64,000 nucleotides of DNA from Mucidula mucida (Eukaryota > Basidiomycota > Agaricomycetes > Agaricales > Physalacriaceae), in contig JADNYV010000141.1 of assembly GCA_015501055.1 (NCBI GenBank), positions 1 through 64,000 on the forward strand, given 5' to 3'. Positions 10,581 to 22,405 of this stretch are shown here, one piece after another (positions within the stretch are counted from its first letter, which is position 1; each line of letters opens with the position of its first letter). A program made the translations under genes and the position numbers. Below the pieces are notes generated by a model, which was not told where the DNA came from, made no database searches, and saw only the letters and a program-made list of their open reading frames with translations.

Positions 10581-12830
10581 CTAGTACCCCAGGGTCGGAC
10601 AAGGGGGACAAGGGAGACTAAGAATAGTCAATAGAGCATTCCATCCAGGAAGAGGCTGCACATCCAACTTCTCTCGGGAGTCCTCTAACCGAAAAATGAC
10701 CGAAGACAACAAGGACCACACACCGTCCTCGTGACAAAATCGTTTGCGTTTTAGATCGATAAAGTTTGGGTGTGTCAACTGCGGCCAGTCGACTACGGTA
10801 AATTCTGGTGGACCGCTGGCAGACGATTCAGAGCTCAGCCGGATGACGCTCATAATCTCAGTCAACAAGTAGCGTAAGATAAAATGTGGGGGGTAGTTCC
10901 GGCGCCGCCATTGCACGTTGGCAGGTGGTGGTCGGAGTGCTAGGCCAATACACAAATCAAGTGCTTGTATGAATGCTCTAGCAGTAGTAATGGCTGCTGA
11001 GGCCTGCGGTGGTATAGGCCCCAAGCTTCTCAACTGATCGACTGAAGTGTTCTCTATCCCAGCCTCGCGTGTTGCAGTAACCAACGCTCCCATACCGCAG
11101 CGAAGGAAGAAATTTGCGAACTCGCAATACGACAGAACAGACTTTGGATCTGTTTGGATCTGTTCGAGGTAGTGTATGAATGTCCTCTCGACATAGGGAT
11201 ACGTTCGGAGAAAGGCTGATTACAAGCACAATCAATAATGAGAAAAACTGTAGAGGGATGCAAACTTACTCGGAGCTAAGTGTCTCTGTATGTACGCTGT
11301 AACATACTGATTATCTTTGACCGAGCGATTCATGGCCATGGGTAAAAGATTGGTCTGGAGACGCAACAAAAGTATTGCCCACTCAACGAGTCTCTCCGAA
11401 TCGAGTTTACTCTGGTGATTCACAAGGTACGTGAAACGAGTCACATCCCTGACCGTAGGTCCCGGGAGCACCGTCAGCCATGCCAGATGGGCTGCATGTA
11501 TAGGGTCAAAGACCCAACCCAGGTGGACCGGGGCCATGACCTGAACACACTCAGCGACATCATCCACAACGCGTACATTTTGTGAGTAATGTTCATCTAC
11601 CCACTGAATAGCCCGAGAAAGGTAGATGTCGTTCATATCAACTGCGACTTCGAGTTGCTGCCGCTCCAGGTGTAACCATGTCTCGAGGCGCGATGTCCGC
11701 ATACCATTATTGACTGTGGGCGGGGAACATGTCACTAAACGGACGAAGTCAGATACGACACGTTCGGAAAAGGCCGCAATGCGAATGAACAGCCATGACT
11801 GAGGAGATTTGAAGGAGCAGGGAGGGATCCTCCGAATGCTGAGACGCGCCAAATACACCACGCTGGGCAGAAGAGTCGTGCCAATGAGTATCGCATATCC
11901 GCATGCGACGACCACCGTCACAACCAGCGCAACATGACTCTCGAGGTGCCAAAGGAGATCAAGAAGACCGATGAAGAATAGAAGAAGTGCAATCTGAAGG
12001 AGAAGGGGAAGGTAGGAAAGGATATCCTCGACTCTCCAAAACTTGAACCCTTCTAAGCGCATTTGCCGGACGGAGAGCATATCAGTAAACGGAAGACTGG
12101 CATCTTTCTGGTATTCGCGAAGCCATTGCTTGCAGAGAATGCCAATCAACGCCGTCATGAGTGACATGGTAAGGCTGAGGATCCAGAAGATGTTAATTCT
12201 TTTTACAGAAGGCGCCGGTGAGAAGTCAGTAGGAATAGAGGCTGCCGTCGTGTTACCGGGATTGGCCAGTTGCTCGGATATCCGGGCCAGAAACATCACC
12301 GTTATCTCGACCGCGTCGGGTTGAAGCCATTGATATGATTCGATTACGAACGCCGTCACGGTGGCAGCAAAAAGGCCAGTCTATACAAGAAAGCAAAAAA
12401 GTCAGTATATAGTAATTGCTACAGGGCAACGTTCGACGTACGAAAGTAAGAAGCGTGTCAACATCATTTGCCCAATCTTTGCAAAGATCACTATCGTGTT
12501 TCTCGACGAGCCTGTTCGTGTTAAGCCAAGGGTCTCCTTTGGGCATGCCCGCATCACTCATGTAATCCCTAATAATCTGGACAATGGATGTCAGGCTTAA
12601 CCGTAGAGAACAGGTAGGATCTTACTGGCGCGCCCTTCCTGCATTCTTGTTTGAACTCGCTATAGGCCTTCTCTTCTTCTTCCTCAGAGACCTTCCGGGC
12701 GGCGGTACTGTCAGGCTGAACGTGACATCAGTACAGAGAGTACGAATAAGTCGATTGGAGTAACCTCCCGCGGCGCCCAAGAAGAATCACGATCATCCAA
12801 CTCGACGTGATCTGTACTGACGTTATGCAT
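10581..12830 (-). CDS. DUF6535-type multi-pass membrane protein
   Basis: Proteins with this domain are abundant in Agaricomycetes and have no known function. The start at 12830 (MHNVSTDHVELDDRD) is followed by a short acidic exon, then WANDVDTLLTF, an intron, and the hallmark block VTAFVIESYQWLQPDAVEIT. Predicted membrane segments lie in INIFWILSLTMSLMTALIG, LLLQIALLLFFIGLLDLLW and VALVVTVVVACGYAILIG, with KQWLREYQKDAS between the first two. A long soluble C-terminal half follows. An intron near 11220-11268 joins HLAP to FLRTYPYVERTF in frame, and the stop is at 10581. I see five exons and no damage. The neighbouring genes give no functional hint. Confidence 0.8.
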
Positions 12831-13766
12831 TGACTCTATCAGCGCGATTTACGTGGGCGGAAGAGCTGTGAAAGGTGTCGTACAGCTCTTTTTGGCGGTG
12901 TTCCTGAGTGGATTCTGCTGATTGCGGTATTTTTACTCGGGATAAAATCTAGATAGAAGGCGTATCAGACTCACAGCCTTCCATATCATGATGGAGGGTC
13001 GTGCTGGCACCATCGTCTCATTTGCCTCGGGCAAGATTGTAGTCCAAAGGATCCTGATAGTGGTCAGCACTGACTCAGTAGCAAGGACTGTAGAAGACAG
13101 TGCACCTTCAACGCTGTCGATTGACTCTGTAAGAGCACTACGAGAGTACTCTGTTGAACATGTCTTCGCCGTATTCCTGCCTCACGATAGAACAAGTTAA
13201 GAACATGAACGGTCACATGCGCGACGAAGAATTGGCGGTCCGTGCGTGGGAACCTTTGGCCGGATGTTATGGTCATTTCTTTCTTCCATAGCCCTTGCGT
13301 AGCGGTGCGGGATTTGACTTCGATAACGCGCCTTCTCTTACTACCTATTCATTTACTTAGATTTCTTCAGATAATGTTCTGACGTTGAACCGACACTGGA
13401 AAACCCTGGCGAGGGCGGCTCTAGTAGTTGCGATATTTGTCTCGTGAACTCGACACGCACTATAGAACAGTTACAGTTTGCGTGTTGAGCTCACGATACA
13501 GTCCGCCACAATTCGAGACTGCGCTTGCCAGGCTACTGAATCGCATCCCTAGGCATCCCTTGACATGTGACGTTTGTGCCGCGTCGGAGTTTCGGCACTA
13601 AGCGATATCTTTTGTTCTCTTTCTTGCATGTTATTGTTCCCTTCTGAGATTCTTCTTACCCACCCTGTGAGCCATGCTGCCGCATTACAAAAACGACATC
13701 CATAAAAGGCCACGCCTTTCTTCTCTGCTCAATTACCACCACCACTACGCGTCCCAAACACCCAGC
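12831..13766. other. intergenic upstream of the F-box-like gene, with promoter-type repeats
   Basis: It contains the second copy of the 40-bp dispersed repeat (about 13479-13518) and a motif with an inverted repeat, GTGCCG...CGGCAC, at about 13576-13600. A minus-strand stretch near 13010-13060 reads IRILWTTILPEAN, which resembles the LWTTI block of F-box proteins and may be a relic. Confidence 0.4.
13479..13518. repeat. dispersed 40-bp repeat, copy 2
   Basis: Matches 7809-7848: GCGTGTTGAG, a variable segment, then GTCCGCCACAATTCGAG. Confidence 0.6.
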
Positions 13767-15023
13767 ATGGCTCCGCAACTACCCATTGAGCTAATAGACA
13801 ACATCGTCGACAGTCACCGCTACGGCGAGAAGAAGCTCCTCCTCTCCCTTCTCTCCGCCGGGCGCTGTTTCAAACGCGCTCGCAGATACCTCTACCAGTA
13901 CGTCAAGATCGACTTTGAACCGGGCGCCGACAAGTCGAAGCCTCTCGACCTCTTCCTTTTCCTTGACCTGCTCACCTTTTACGGCGCCGACATCGGGCGG
14001 TATGTCGTAAGACTGGACTTGAGGTCGGTCATGCTCGCGACGAAGAAACGACGCGCCTTGGCCGCGCTAAGGGACGTGATCTCCCAGCTCACGGCTCTGC
14101 GGGATATGGATGTCCACTTTGAGGATGATTCCAATTCGCGGGCGGCTGATTACAAGCGCGTTATGCCGTTGCTGGCTTCGTCGGCTGTTCAGTCGCTGTT
14201 GGTCGACGGGTCTAACGAGCAGGTGACGATCAAAGGTCTCACAGCCGCGAATTTCCGTCTGTTGCTTTCTGGCATGCCGAATCTGCGTTCTCTTTTCGTC
14301 CGCCAGTTCTCGGAATACATGCTTACGGATGTTGTTGCTTTTCCGGACACTCATGGTAAGTATATGCGTCTGTTTTTCAACGAGGAGTTGTTGACGATTG
14401 TAGATATCCTACGGCTGACTCTCCTTGATTTGCCTTTCATGGAAGAAGTTTCTATCGACCTTGCCCACCTGTACTATGAATTATCTGGTCCTCGAGAGGT
14501 GTCGGTCCCGTGGTGGTGGTTCGGTAGGTGTCCCCCTCTTCGTCTTCGAGTCCTAAGTATTGAAGCACATATAGACCGCTACGCCAGGAATTTGATGGGT
14601 CGTGCGCACGTTGTCATCGTTGACATGGGGGAGAAGATTGTCAATCCTCCTGTCCATCTTGCATACCATCTGGACAATCACGGTCGCACTGAAGAGATCG
14701 GATTTGTATTCCAAGGGTCCTTCAGACGAATGCTTCAGACGCAATTTGACCGTGAGACCTGGAAGGATATTCTTTTCACGGCGGAGCACTCTAAGCGCAG
14801 CAAGCTCAAATCGCTGTGTATCACGCTCTTTTGCGAGCGGGAACGTTATGAGCAGAGGAAGCAGAGTATGATGGATCTCCAGCAGCGATTTGAGGATATT
14901 ATTGAGCAGGTTGGACCGCTGGAGAAGTTGAAGTTGAAGTGTCAAATTGTTGTTCGCGATGACATGTCGGCTCTGCCTGTGGTGTCTGAAGATTTCTTGG
15001 TCCCAATCATCAGCGAGGAGTAA
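13767..15023 (+). CDS. F-box-like protein, family B, intact copy
   Basis: I start at the ATG at 13767 (MAPQLPIELIDNIVDS), because this start is conserved in the two other copies. The opening block resembles an F-box (LP.EL...I). The rest looks like a leucine-rich, solenoid-type binding region and includes LRSLFVRQFSEYMLTDV, GRAHVVIVDMGEKI and FRRMLQTQFDRETWKDI; the end is VSEDFLVPIISEE. Alignment with the copy at 18987-20242 shows two introns, 14356-14403 (48 nt) and 14524-14565 (42 nt). Both lengths are multiples of three and both lack in-frame stops, so the ORF also reads straight through them. A substrate-recognition role in an SCF ligase is family-level inference. No close functional match recognised. 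Confidence 0.7.
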   Translation: MAPQLPIELIDNIVDSHRYGEKKLLLSLLSAGRCFKRARRYLYQYVKIDFEPGADKSKPLDLFLFLDLLTFYGADIGRYVVRLDLRSVMLATKKRRALAALRDVISQLTALRDMDVHFEDDSNSRAADYKRVMPLLASSAVQSLLVDGSNEQVTIKGLTAANFRLLLSGMPNLRSLFVRQFSEYMLTDVVAFPDTHGKYMRLFFNEELLTIVDILRLTLLDLPFMEEVSIDLAHLYYELSGPREVSVPWWWFGRCPPLRLRVLSIEAHIDRYARNLMGRAHVVIVDMGEKIVNPPVHLAYHLDNHGRTEEIGFVFQGSFRRMLQTQFDRETWKDILFTAEHSKRSKLKSLCITLFCERERYEQRKQSMMDLQQRFEDIIEQVGPLEKLKLKCQIVVRDDMSALPVVSEDFLVPIISEE

Positions 15024-16434
15024 TGTATCATACCACTTTATACATGTACAAATATCGTCTCCTTAAGAATTCAAACGTCGGGCGCTCTCCAAGTTTTTTT
15101 CGACTCCAATTATACTCTATTGTGCCGCAGCATATGTAAGAGTATATCTGTTAGATTCCCAGGCAAGCCGACGTTCCCGAGGTTGCGCATGATCCGGCGC
15201 GCCTCGTTAGTCAGCATGACCTGCCCGACTGTTCTCCTAGATTCTCCCCGTTTCTTCTTACTCATGGACATCCTCTTATGGACACTTATGTAGAACATTC
15301 TAGTATTGTAGCAGTAGTATAAACGCCAGTGTATTCTCGGGCAGTAGAATCAATCAAGCCTCTTTTCTACTTATCTCTCCGACAATATCTGCGTCTACTA
15401 TCCCTGGGTAGGTAATACAAAAAATCTACTCGGGCGTGAATAGAGGTGGATCTTGAAGGCTAAAAATCATTGGATACACCGGATGTTGTTAAAGACCTTC
15501 TATTCTCTTGAGTGAAGCCTTTGGTTGGGGGAGAAAGAGCTGCTCTTGCAGTAGCAAAGCGATACCGGTGCGACGAGGTCGAAAGGTAGGATTTACAAAA
15601 CCCTGGTCACAGGTAGTCACGATTTGCCGTCGTTGCCGAGGCGTGCGGAACCTTCGGTTGTCAAGCAGCAAGCATGCGATCTATACGTCTAGCGTCGGAG
15701 AATGAAGAACGGCATCGTGGGACATCGCCCTATGTCACGCTCCCGCTCCCTCTTTCACAATGACAACCCCAACATCCTATACCACCAGGGCAACGAGTCG
15801 AGGATCACCTATGAGCTTGATAGCACACTCTCAAAAATTCTTGTAATTTATAGGGCTCAGTGCAGGCTGATATTGCTCGAACTACCTTGATTTGTGTGAT
15901 TTTGAGTATTGTTTGAGGTATTTCAGTGTAGCAAGCTCATTTTTCTGCGCCGAAAAAAAACCCACAGTCAATTCAATGCTAGAATTCAATATCCCGAAGG
16001 TTATAATGGGCAGAAAGTAGCGAGGAAGATGTGCAGACCCGATTTTGTAAAGCCTACCCGTTTTGTATTACCTACCCAGGGATAGTATGGTCTTAGACCA
16101 TAGACGCAGATAGTCTATGCATGGCGTATCCACACCGCGGTCTACAGGTCTTGGGATGTTTCGAAACAACTTTGGCCTTTGTTTAGAACATGGCGCTTAG
16201 GAAGGGATCGGTGGAGGTTCTGTGCGGCGGAGGAGGTGATATGACTAGTTGGGTGGGAGTGAAGTTGTGCGCAAAGCGACATGTATCGGAGCAGGTGGCA
16301 GGCTGAGATAGTTTTTATGTCCCGCTCCTAATTTACAAACTCATTGTCTCATTGTCTCATTGCCTCTCTCTCTGTAGGTAACGTACTACTACTAACGATG
16401 GACATCCTCTTTGGGGTGAGCACACGATGATGAT
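15024..16434. other. intergenic, mostly a MITE-like element
   Basis: Apart from the inverted-repeat element at 15386-16112 I see no gene. Short frames here have no family character. Confidence 0.45.
15386..16112. mobile_element. MITE-like element of about 727 bp with long terminal inverted repeats
   Basis: The left end (TATCTGCGTCTACTATCCCT and on to GGTAATACAAAA at about 15421) is mirrored at the right end (TTTTGTATTACC from 16061 to GACGCAGATA at 16112). The match covers about 36 bp. The right repeat carries an extra 14-bp palindrome, TGGTCTTAGACCAT, at 16088-16101. Both ends carry a TA dinucleotide just outside TCTGCGTC/GACGCAGA, as expected for Tc1/mariner-type insertion. No transposase is visible inside. 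Confidence 0.65.
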
Positions 16435-16884
16435 TCAGTTTTTCGTATTTTGTGCATGTGAGCGTTCAGTACGTTCAGTGGTAGTACGTGTCCAGTGCAG
16501 ATTTGGTGACTCATAAGAGAGGTGACTCGACAGGATAGTGGTGGACGCATCGTGAGGTGTGATAGATTTGAGTTTGGTGTATCTCGTCGATTTCCTCCAC
16601 CCCGCGTTAGCTTTTCTGTGCAGCTCGACGCGTTTCAGGGCTGTGGAGCTCGCCGGTAATGGATCATGGAACAGTGAGGGGAGCTTTGCTGTCTCCGCGT
16701 GCTCCCAGACCGCCGCTCGCTTTGCTTCTTGGTCCGCCTTTTCGTTCCCCCGTACACCGACATGTGCAGGGACCCAACGTTCTGAGATCTTCGCGCCTGC
16801 ATGTCGCCGAAGTACATTCCGTATACCTGGAAGGCATCCAAAATGTAGTAGGATGCTCCGGGCCTGCGCTTCTGTGTCGCCGTG
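16435..16884 (-). pseudogene. RNase H domain remnant of a retrotransposon
   Basis: The minus-strand frame between two stops reads LPGIRNVLRRHAGAKISERW, then VPAHVGVRGNEKADQEAKRA, the diagnostic C-terminal RNase H block (WVPxHxGxxGNExAD) with the catalytic-site His and the final Asp. It continues with HRKANAGWRKSTRYTKLKS and stops at 16435-16437. This type of RNase H is typical of fungal non-LTR elements such as Tad-like LINEs and of related gene fragments. A TGA lies just upstream in frame at 16885-16887, and no reverse transcriptase is nearby. It is a short dead fragment. Confidence 0.75.
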
Positions 16885-17395
16885 TCACATAAGGGCCTTC
16901 AAATTGTCTCTTTCAAAGAGAGTATATTATATTTTCTACGGCTACAGTATGTTTGTTTTGGATTGCAGGAGGTATCACAAGGCGCTAATACTTACTCACG
17001 ACGACTCTCAGCTCCGACGCCACATTGAGACCTCGACTCTTTACGGGATCTCTGTCTCCACTGTCACTTTTACTTTGTTTCCCTACGATCACCTTGAACG
17101 ATGTCGCAACTCGAAGCACAATATTCAAGCCCCGCACCGTATGAGGCGCTACACAAGAGTGAGAAGTTCCGCCTAGAGCCTGTTCCTGATTATTGACGGT
17201 CAGAAAGTAACGACGACAACACTCGCCAATTCGGCTTCAAACAAGGAGTGAGAAATGCCACCTCCAGCGTATTGGTAATGCGACTTACTACATACCATGT
17301 AAAGTGGATATGCAATCCGCTGTGCTTTTCGTCATATCTTTAGTTTTAATCGTACAAGCATTGCCGTGAGCTGACATCCAACCACAAGGTGGAGA

Positions 17396-17785
17396 GTGTG
17401 GCGTTGGCGTCAGATGTTTCGTTGTTCCCACTGGGCTCGCGAATTGTCGTGTATAAACGGGCGCGTCATTTACGAAACATGTGGACGCAAGGATCCCCTG
17501 GAGATATTTTGCGACCCGGGCAATTGCAGGGAGGCGTGGGCTCTTCAGTGGTTTATCGATTTCATGTTTGAGTTTGCAAAGGCCATACAGGAGCGTCCGG
17601 GGATCAGACTAGGTAGCGATGAATGGGCGGAGCAAGCGGTTAGGATCGTGAGACCATCTTGCGTTGCACAGGATAGTAAACCTGCGACTATCGGAGGAAT
17701 TTTCCAGTTGGTGGCTATGGATGCTGACCTTCAGCGTGCGAGAGATCAGGTCCGTTGTCGTCCCAGTGCCAGAAATGAAGGATAA
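17396..17785 (+). other. unrecognised open frame, possible exon
   Basis: A 129-codon frame without an ATG at its 5' end has protein-like composition (for example DPGNCREAWALQWFIDFMF and EWAEQAVRIVRPSC). I recognise no family. An ATG at about 17100 (MSQLEAQYSSPAPYEALHK) followed by a GTGAGA donor could be an upstream exon, but I could not build a convincing spliced gene. Confidence 0.25.
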
Positions 17786-18011
17786 TATTGATTGTCCTCG
17801 TGTATGGGTGGCGTCAGTCCTTCTCGGATGAACCTCACCCAGTGTATCTTCCTTTCTGGGCTTGCAGTTTTGGTGATCCTGTCGCCGTCATATTTGTGTA
17901 ACAAAATTTTCATTGTGGTAAATAGTATACGCTTACGCAGGCGCGTGGACTAGGCCTGGCTGCAGCGAACATTTTGAACGGACGATCTTTCGTTATGTAG
18001 TCCAGTGTTTT

Positions 18012-18590
18012 TTAATAGTATCCGGTGTCATAAAGAGCCGTCTCAAGTTCGCGCTCGACTGCGGACCAATTAGCAATCAAGTCATAGACAAAAGCTCGAA
18101 GAACATACCCATACGGTGAACCTCGTCCTTGTCGAGAGCCTCAAGCTATACCAGGATCATGTAAGTAGAGGGACGTAGCAGATCATATGTCTCACTCCTT
18201 TAGTCTTCACCGTATCGTCAATGAAGTCATTGGAGACTCCAATGCTGCGAAATGGGCGGGCGTTAAGAAGGATCACAGTGAATATCGATGAGTAGATACT
18301 TACACCAACTCCATGGCATCGGAATGATGGTCAGGAATACCGATTGTCTTGCAGTAAGTGTCATACGCGTTAGAGGCCTGAGTATAGCAGTACACATAAG
18401 CAAAAGGGATACAGCAAAGCGATGGCAAGTCACCTCGTACTCTGCAGCAGCGGCCAGGATATTTGGAGACAGTTTCGCACTGGCTGACGCGTGAAGGACC
18501 TGCTAAAGGTAAGTCAGATGAGGGGGGACGGCGAGTCCTGACTTGGTCATAGCCTTCCGCCTGCTTTGAGTCGTCGCTGAAGAGAATCAT
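18012..18590 (-). CDS. CipC-like / DUF3759 family protein
   Basis: The short ORF in five to six exons starts at the ATG at 18590 with MILFSDDSKQAEGYDQ. It continues LHASASAKLSPNILAAAAEY, then ASNAYDTYCKTIGIPDHHSD, then GVSNDFIDDTVKTKG, LEALDKDEVHRM and VERELETALYDTGYY, with the stop at 18012-18014. This is the layout of the CipC/DUF3759 family: an acidic FDDDS-like start, an AAAxYEAxxAYE helix and a C-terminal FIDxxVxTKG segment. CipC was described as a concanamycin-induced protein in Aspergillus; its biochemical role is unknown. It is head-to-head with the family-B pseudogene at 18987, about 400 bp apart. All introns have GT-AG ends and join in frame. Possibly stress-responsive by family analogy. 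Confidence 0.75.
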
Positions 18591-18986
18591 GGTGATGTTT
18601 AAGCTAGAAGAGTGGATGTCTTACAGTGAGAGATATCTTGCCGAGTCGGAGCTTCGGCACCACGCGATCTTTTAAGCTTCGATCTTACCTCGAACCTGTG
18701 AGCGGCCGTACCTTCTCTTCAATTCCAGTCCTTCAGGTAAAGTCCTGGCGTTTGAGCCAAAGTCGCTGCCTGAACAGTGAGCACTGCGCATTGAGCATGT
18801 GACTTTCTGCCGCGTCGGAGTTTCGGAAATCTTTTGTTCTCTTTCTTGCACGTTATCTCTTCTGAGGTTGTTCTTGCTCACCCTGCGAGCCATCACAGCA
18901 ACGACATTTCATAGAAGGCCACACTTCTCTTCTCTTCCCTATAAACACTTGCTGCTTGGTTGCTGCTACCAATACGTCGCGTCAGG
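18591..18986. promoter_or_regulatory. divergent intergenic with repeated GTCGGAG..TTCGG promoter motif
   Basis: Two versions of one motif occur: CCGAGTCGGAGCTTCGGCAC at about 18641-18660 and CCGCGTCGGAGTTTCGG at about 18810-18826. A third lies at about 13579-13600 upstream of the intact family-B gene. Each is followed within about 15 bp by GATCTTTT or ATCTTTTGTTCTC. The copies at 13.6 and 18.8 kb belong to duplicated promoters; the one at 18.64 kb is nearer the CipC-like gene. Confidence 0.45.
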
Positions 18987-20242
18987 ATGGCTCCGCAACT
19001 ACCCATTGAGCTAATAGACAACATCGTCGACAGTCACCGCCACAGCGAGAAGAAGCTCCTCCTCTCCCTCCTCTCCGCCGGGCGCTGTTTCAAACGCGCT
19101 CGCAGATACCTCTACCAGTACGTCAACATCGACCTTGAGCCGGGCGCCGACAAGTCGAAGCCTCTCGACGTCTTCCTCTTCCTCGACCTACTCTCTTCCT
19201 ACGGCGCCGACATCGGGAGGTATGTCTTAAGACTGGAATTGTGGTCTGTCATGCTCGTGACGAAGAACCAACCCGCTTTGGCCGCGTTAAGGGACGTGAT
19301 CTCCCAGCTCTGCGGGATATGGATGTCCACTTTGAGGATGATTCCAGTTCGATGGCGGCTGATTACAAGCGTGTTATGCCGTTCCTGGCTTCGTCGACTG
19401 TTCGGTCGCTGTTGGTCGACGGGTCCAGCGAGCAGGGGACGATCAAAGGTCTCACAGCCGCTAATTTCCGTCTGTTGCTTTCTGGGATGCCGAATCTGCG
19501 TTCTCTTTTCGTCCGCCAGTTCTCGGAATACATGCTTACGGATATTTTTGCTTTTCCGGAAAGTCGTCGTGAGTAATGCGCCTGTTCTCCAGTGAGGAAT
19601 TGCTGACGATTGTAGATATCCTGCGGCTGACTCTCCTTGACTTGCCGTTCATGGCAGAAGCTTGTATGAACCTTGCGCGCCTGTGCTATGAATTATCTGG
19701 TCCTCGAGAAGTGTTGGTCCCGTGGTGGTGGTTCGGTATGTAACCCCCCCCTCCCCCCATCTTGCCAAGGACTGAGTACTGAAGCGCATATAGACCGCTA
19801 CGCCAGGAATTTGATGGGTCGCGCACACGCCGTCATCGTCGACATGGGGGCGAAGAATGTCACTCCTCCTGTCAATCTTGTATACCATTTGGACAATTAC
19901 TGTCTCACGGAGGAGATTGGATTTGTTTTTTCAGGGTCATTCAGAAGAATGCTTCAGACGCATTTCGACCGTGAGACGTGGAGGGATATTCTTTTCAAGG
20001 CGGAACACTCTAAGCGCAGCAACCTCAAATCGCTGTGCATCACGCTCTTTTGCGAGTCGGGGCGTTATGAGCAGAGGAAGCAGATTATGATGGCTCTTCA
20101 GCAGCGATTCGAGGATATTATTGAGCAGGTTGGACCGCTGGAGAAGCTGAAGATGAAGTGTCAGATTCTTGTTCGCGATGACATGTTGGCTTTGCCTGTG
20201 GTGTCTGAAGATTTCTTAATCCCAATCATTAGTGAAAAGTAG
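18987..20242 (+). pseudogene. F-box-like protein, family B, copy with 7-nt deletion
   Basis: It is closely similar to 13767-15023, including the upstream region. The ATG at 18987 opens MAPQLPIELIDNIVDSHRHS. Near 19310 the sequence that reads CAGCTCACGGCTCTGCGG in the intact copy has lost seven bases, which throws the frame; the downstream frame then reads ALRDMDVHFEDDSSSMAADY. Later parts, including the two intron positions (near 19570 and 19736) and the end VSEDFLIPIISEK, are otherwise conserved. The second intron is 49 nt here and does contain stops. The single small deletion suggests recent inactivation, or a much shortened product. Confidence 0.75.
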
Positions 20243-20475
20243 TGTATTACAACAGTCATTCGATATCCGCATGAATGGGGCGCGCGCTATGTTTCATGAT
20301 GTATATAATGTGTATTTCTTATCCCTATTTCTGTACGCATACTATCAATTCGATTGTGAGCTCATAAACGAATGCAATTTGTGGCCGCTTTATACGTGGC
20401 TGTGCAGTGGAGGTCGGTGATCGGCAACGGGTACGGCAACTCCAAACTCACTCTTGACGACCACTGTATTCATCG

Positions 20476-21155
<680 letters not shown>

Positions 21156-21933
21156 AAGAGCAACAAAGAGAAGTATAATTGTCAAAAACTTGTATCCTGC
21201 CCATATGCATGCGACAACGATCGACCCGCAGTCCAGACCTACCGCGGCCATGATGAGTACTCCTATGTCTGCCAATCATCTGACCGAAATACAGAAACTC
21301 TAACGTGTTCACAATACGAGAACATATCAAGTGTGAGTAGCTTTAAGCTCGCAGTACGACACCCTAACATCATTTAAAGATCTTGGTACCATATCCAGGA
21401 CTGAAACATGGCATGGGTTAGCTCTGATAAGACTCCTACATCAGTAGTTGCAGATTCCGTGACGCTCGAACTCGGAGACCGGGAACGTTCGCGAACCTCC
21501 AAACAGGAGTCGATTGCGAGCAAGTACCTTCGAAGAGAGAGACTGATGCGCCTAAATGTCCGCAGACCTTTTTTCGTGATCCGCCTTTGGCTTCGCATTT
21601 GTATTATCGCAAATGTGAGGTCTCAATCTTCCTCGAGGCTGGTTTACCGAGATAAAACCGAGATTTAGAATTCCAGTCTTTCGTTTTTAGGCCTCTACGT
21701 GCACGGTGCTGTTTTGCATTGCTTCCGATGCCGCTTCTACAGCTGCGATGCATGAAACCCGAGCTTCGTGTGGGGTCTAGACTGATTTTTTCAAACCGCG
21801 GAACACTGCCGTCAATAGAGAGTCGCGATCGGGGTTTGAGCACATTGCACAAGTGGTCGGTGCTGTCAGATGATCTCGAGATGCAGGGAGATATGAAGGC
21901 CAGCGGTTTGCACACTCTTTCATCTTGACCGCC
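21156..21933. other. intergenic, nothing recognised
   Basis: Overlapping short frames on both strands show no conserved features. It may hold the 3' end of lumazine synthase and the promoter of the next small gene. Confidence 0.4.
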
Positions 21934-22405
21934 ATGGCATCCATGAAGAAGAGCGAAGCGACCACTGTACGCGTCCTCCTCTCCTCTCCTTCCCGCTATA
22001 CTCTGCTGACAACAACAAACAGGCGCCGTTCACCCCGACTCCAGCACAAGTGCAAGCCAGCTTCGCCAAGGTGAGTCGTCATATTTAAACAAAAGGTGTT
22101 ATCAACGCTAAGCCTCTCCCCAGCTCACCGCCGTCTTCCACGGGCCCGCGAAGCCGGCGCAGAGCGCGCTGGGCACGCCGTGGCTCCTCGAGCTGCACCA
22201 GCTCCTGCTGCAGATTCCCCCCGAGGCGCCCGAGTACCAGAAGGCGCAGACGCTGCTTGGGCCGGTGCACTGGAGCGAGGTGTTCTCGCTGCGCCTGACG
22301 AGCGCGCTCGCGCACGACGTGGTCGCGCTGCCCTTGCCGTCTCCTCCTATCCAGGTTGTGGTGGATAAGAATTTCCAGAGAGACCGCACCGCCCGGTTGG
22401 TCTAG
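21934..22405 (+). CDS. small unknown protein, three exons
   Basis: The ATG at 21934 (MASMKKSEATT) is followed by a GTACGC intron to CAG near 22021. Then comes APFTPTPAQVQASFAK, a GTGAGT intron, and a GC-rich final exon beginning LTAVFHGPAKPAQSALGTPW. That exon continues LLELHQLLLQIPPEAPEYQK and ends in RLV at the TAG at 22403-22405. The spliced length is about 115 residues. The codon-like GC bias of the last exon and consistent splice frames support a real gene. I do not recognise the family; no signal peptide or membrane segment is visible. Confidence 0.55.

Noticed and set aside
12988..13276. Possible F-box remnant (IRILWTTI) on the minus strand
   Set aside because: A single short resemblance is not enough for a separate feature; mentioned in the intergenic entry only.
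16559..17176. 205-codon + strand frame
   Set aside because: Its first half is the antisense of the RNase H remnant, and the rest has no protein character.
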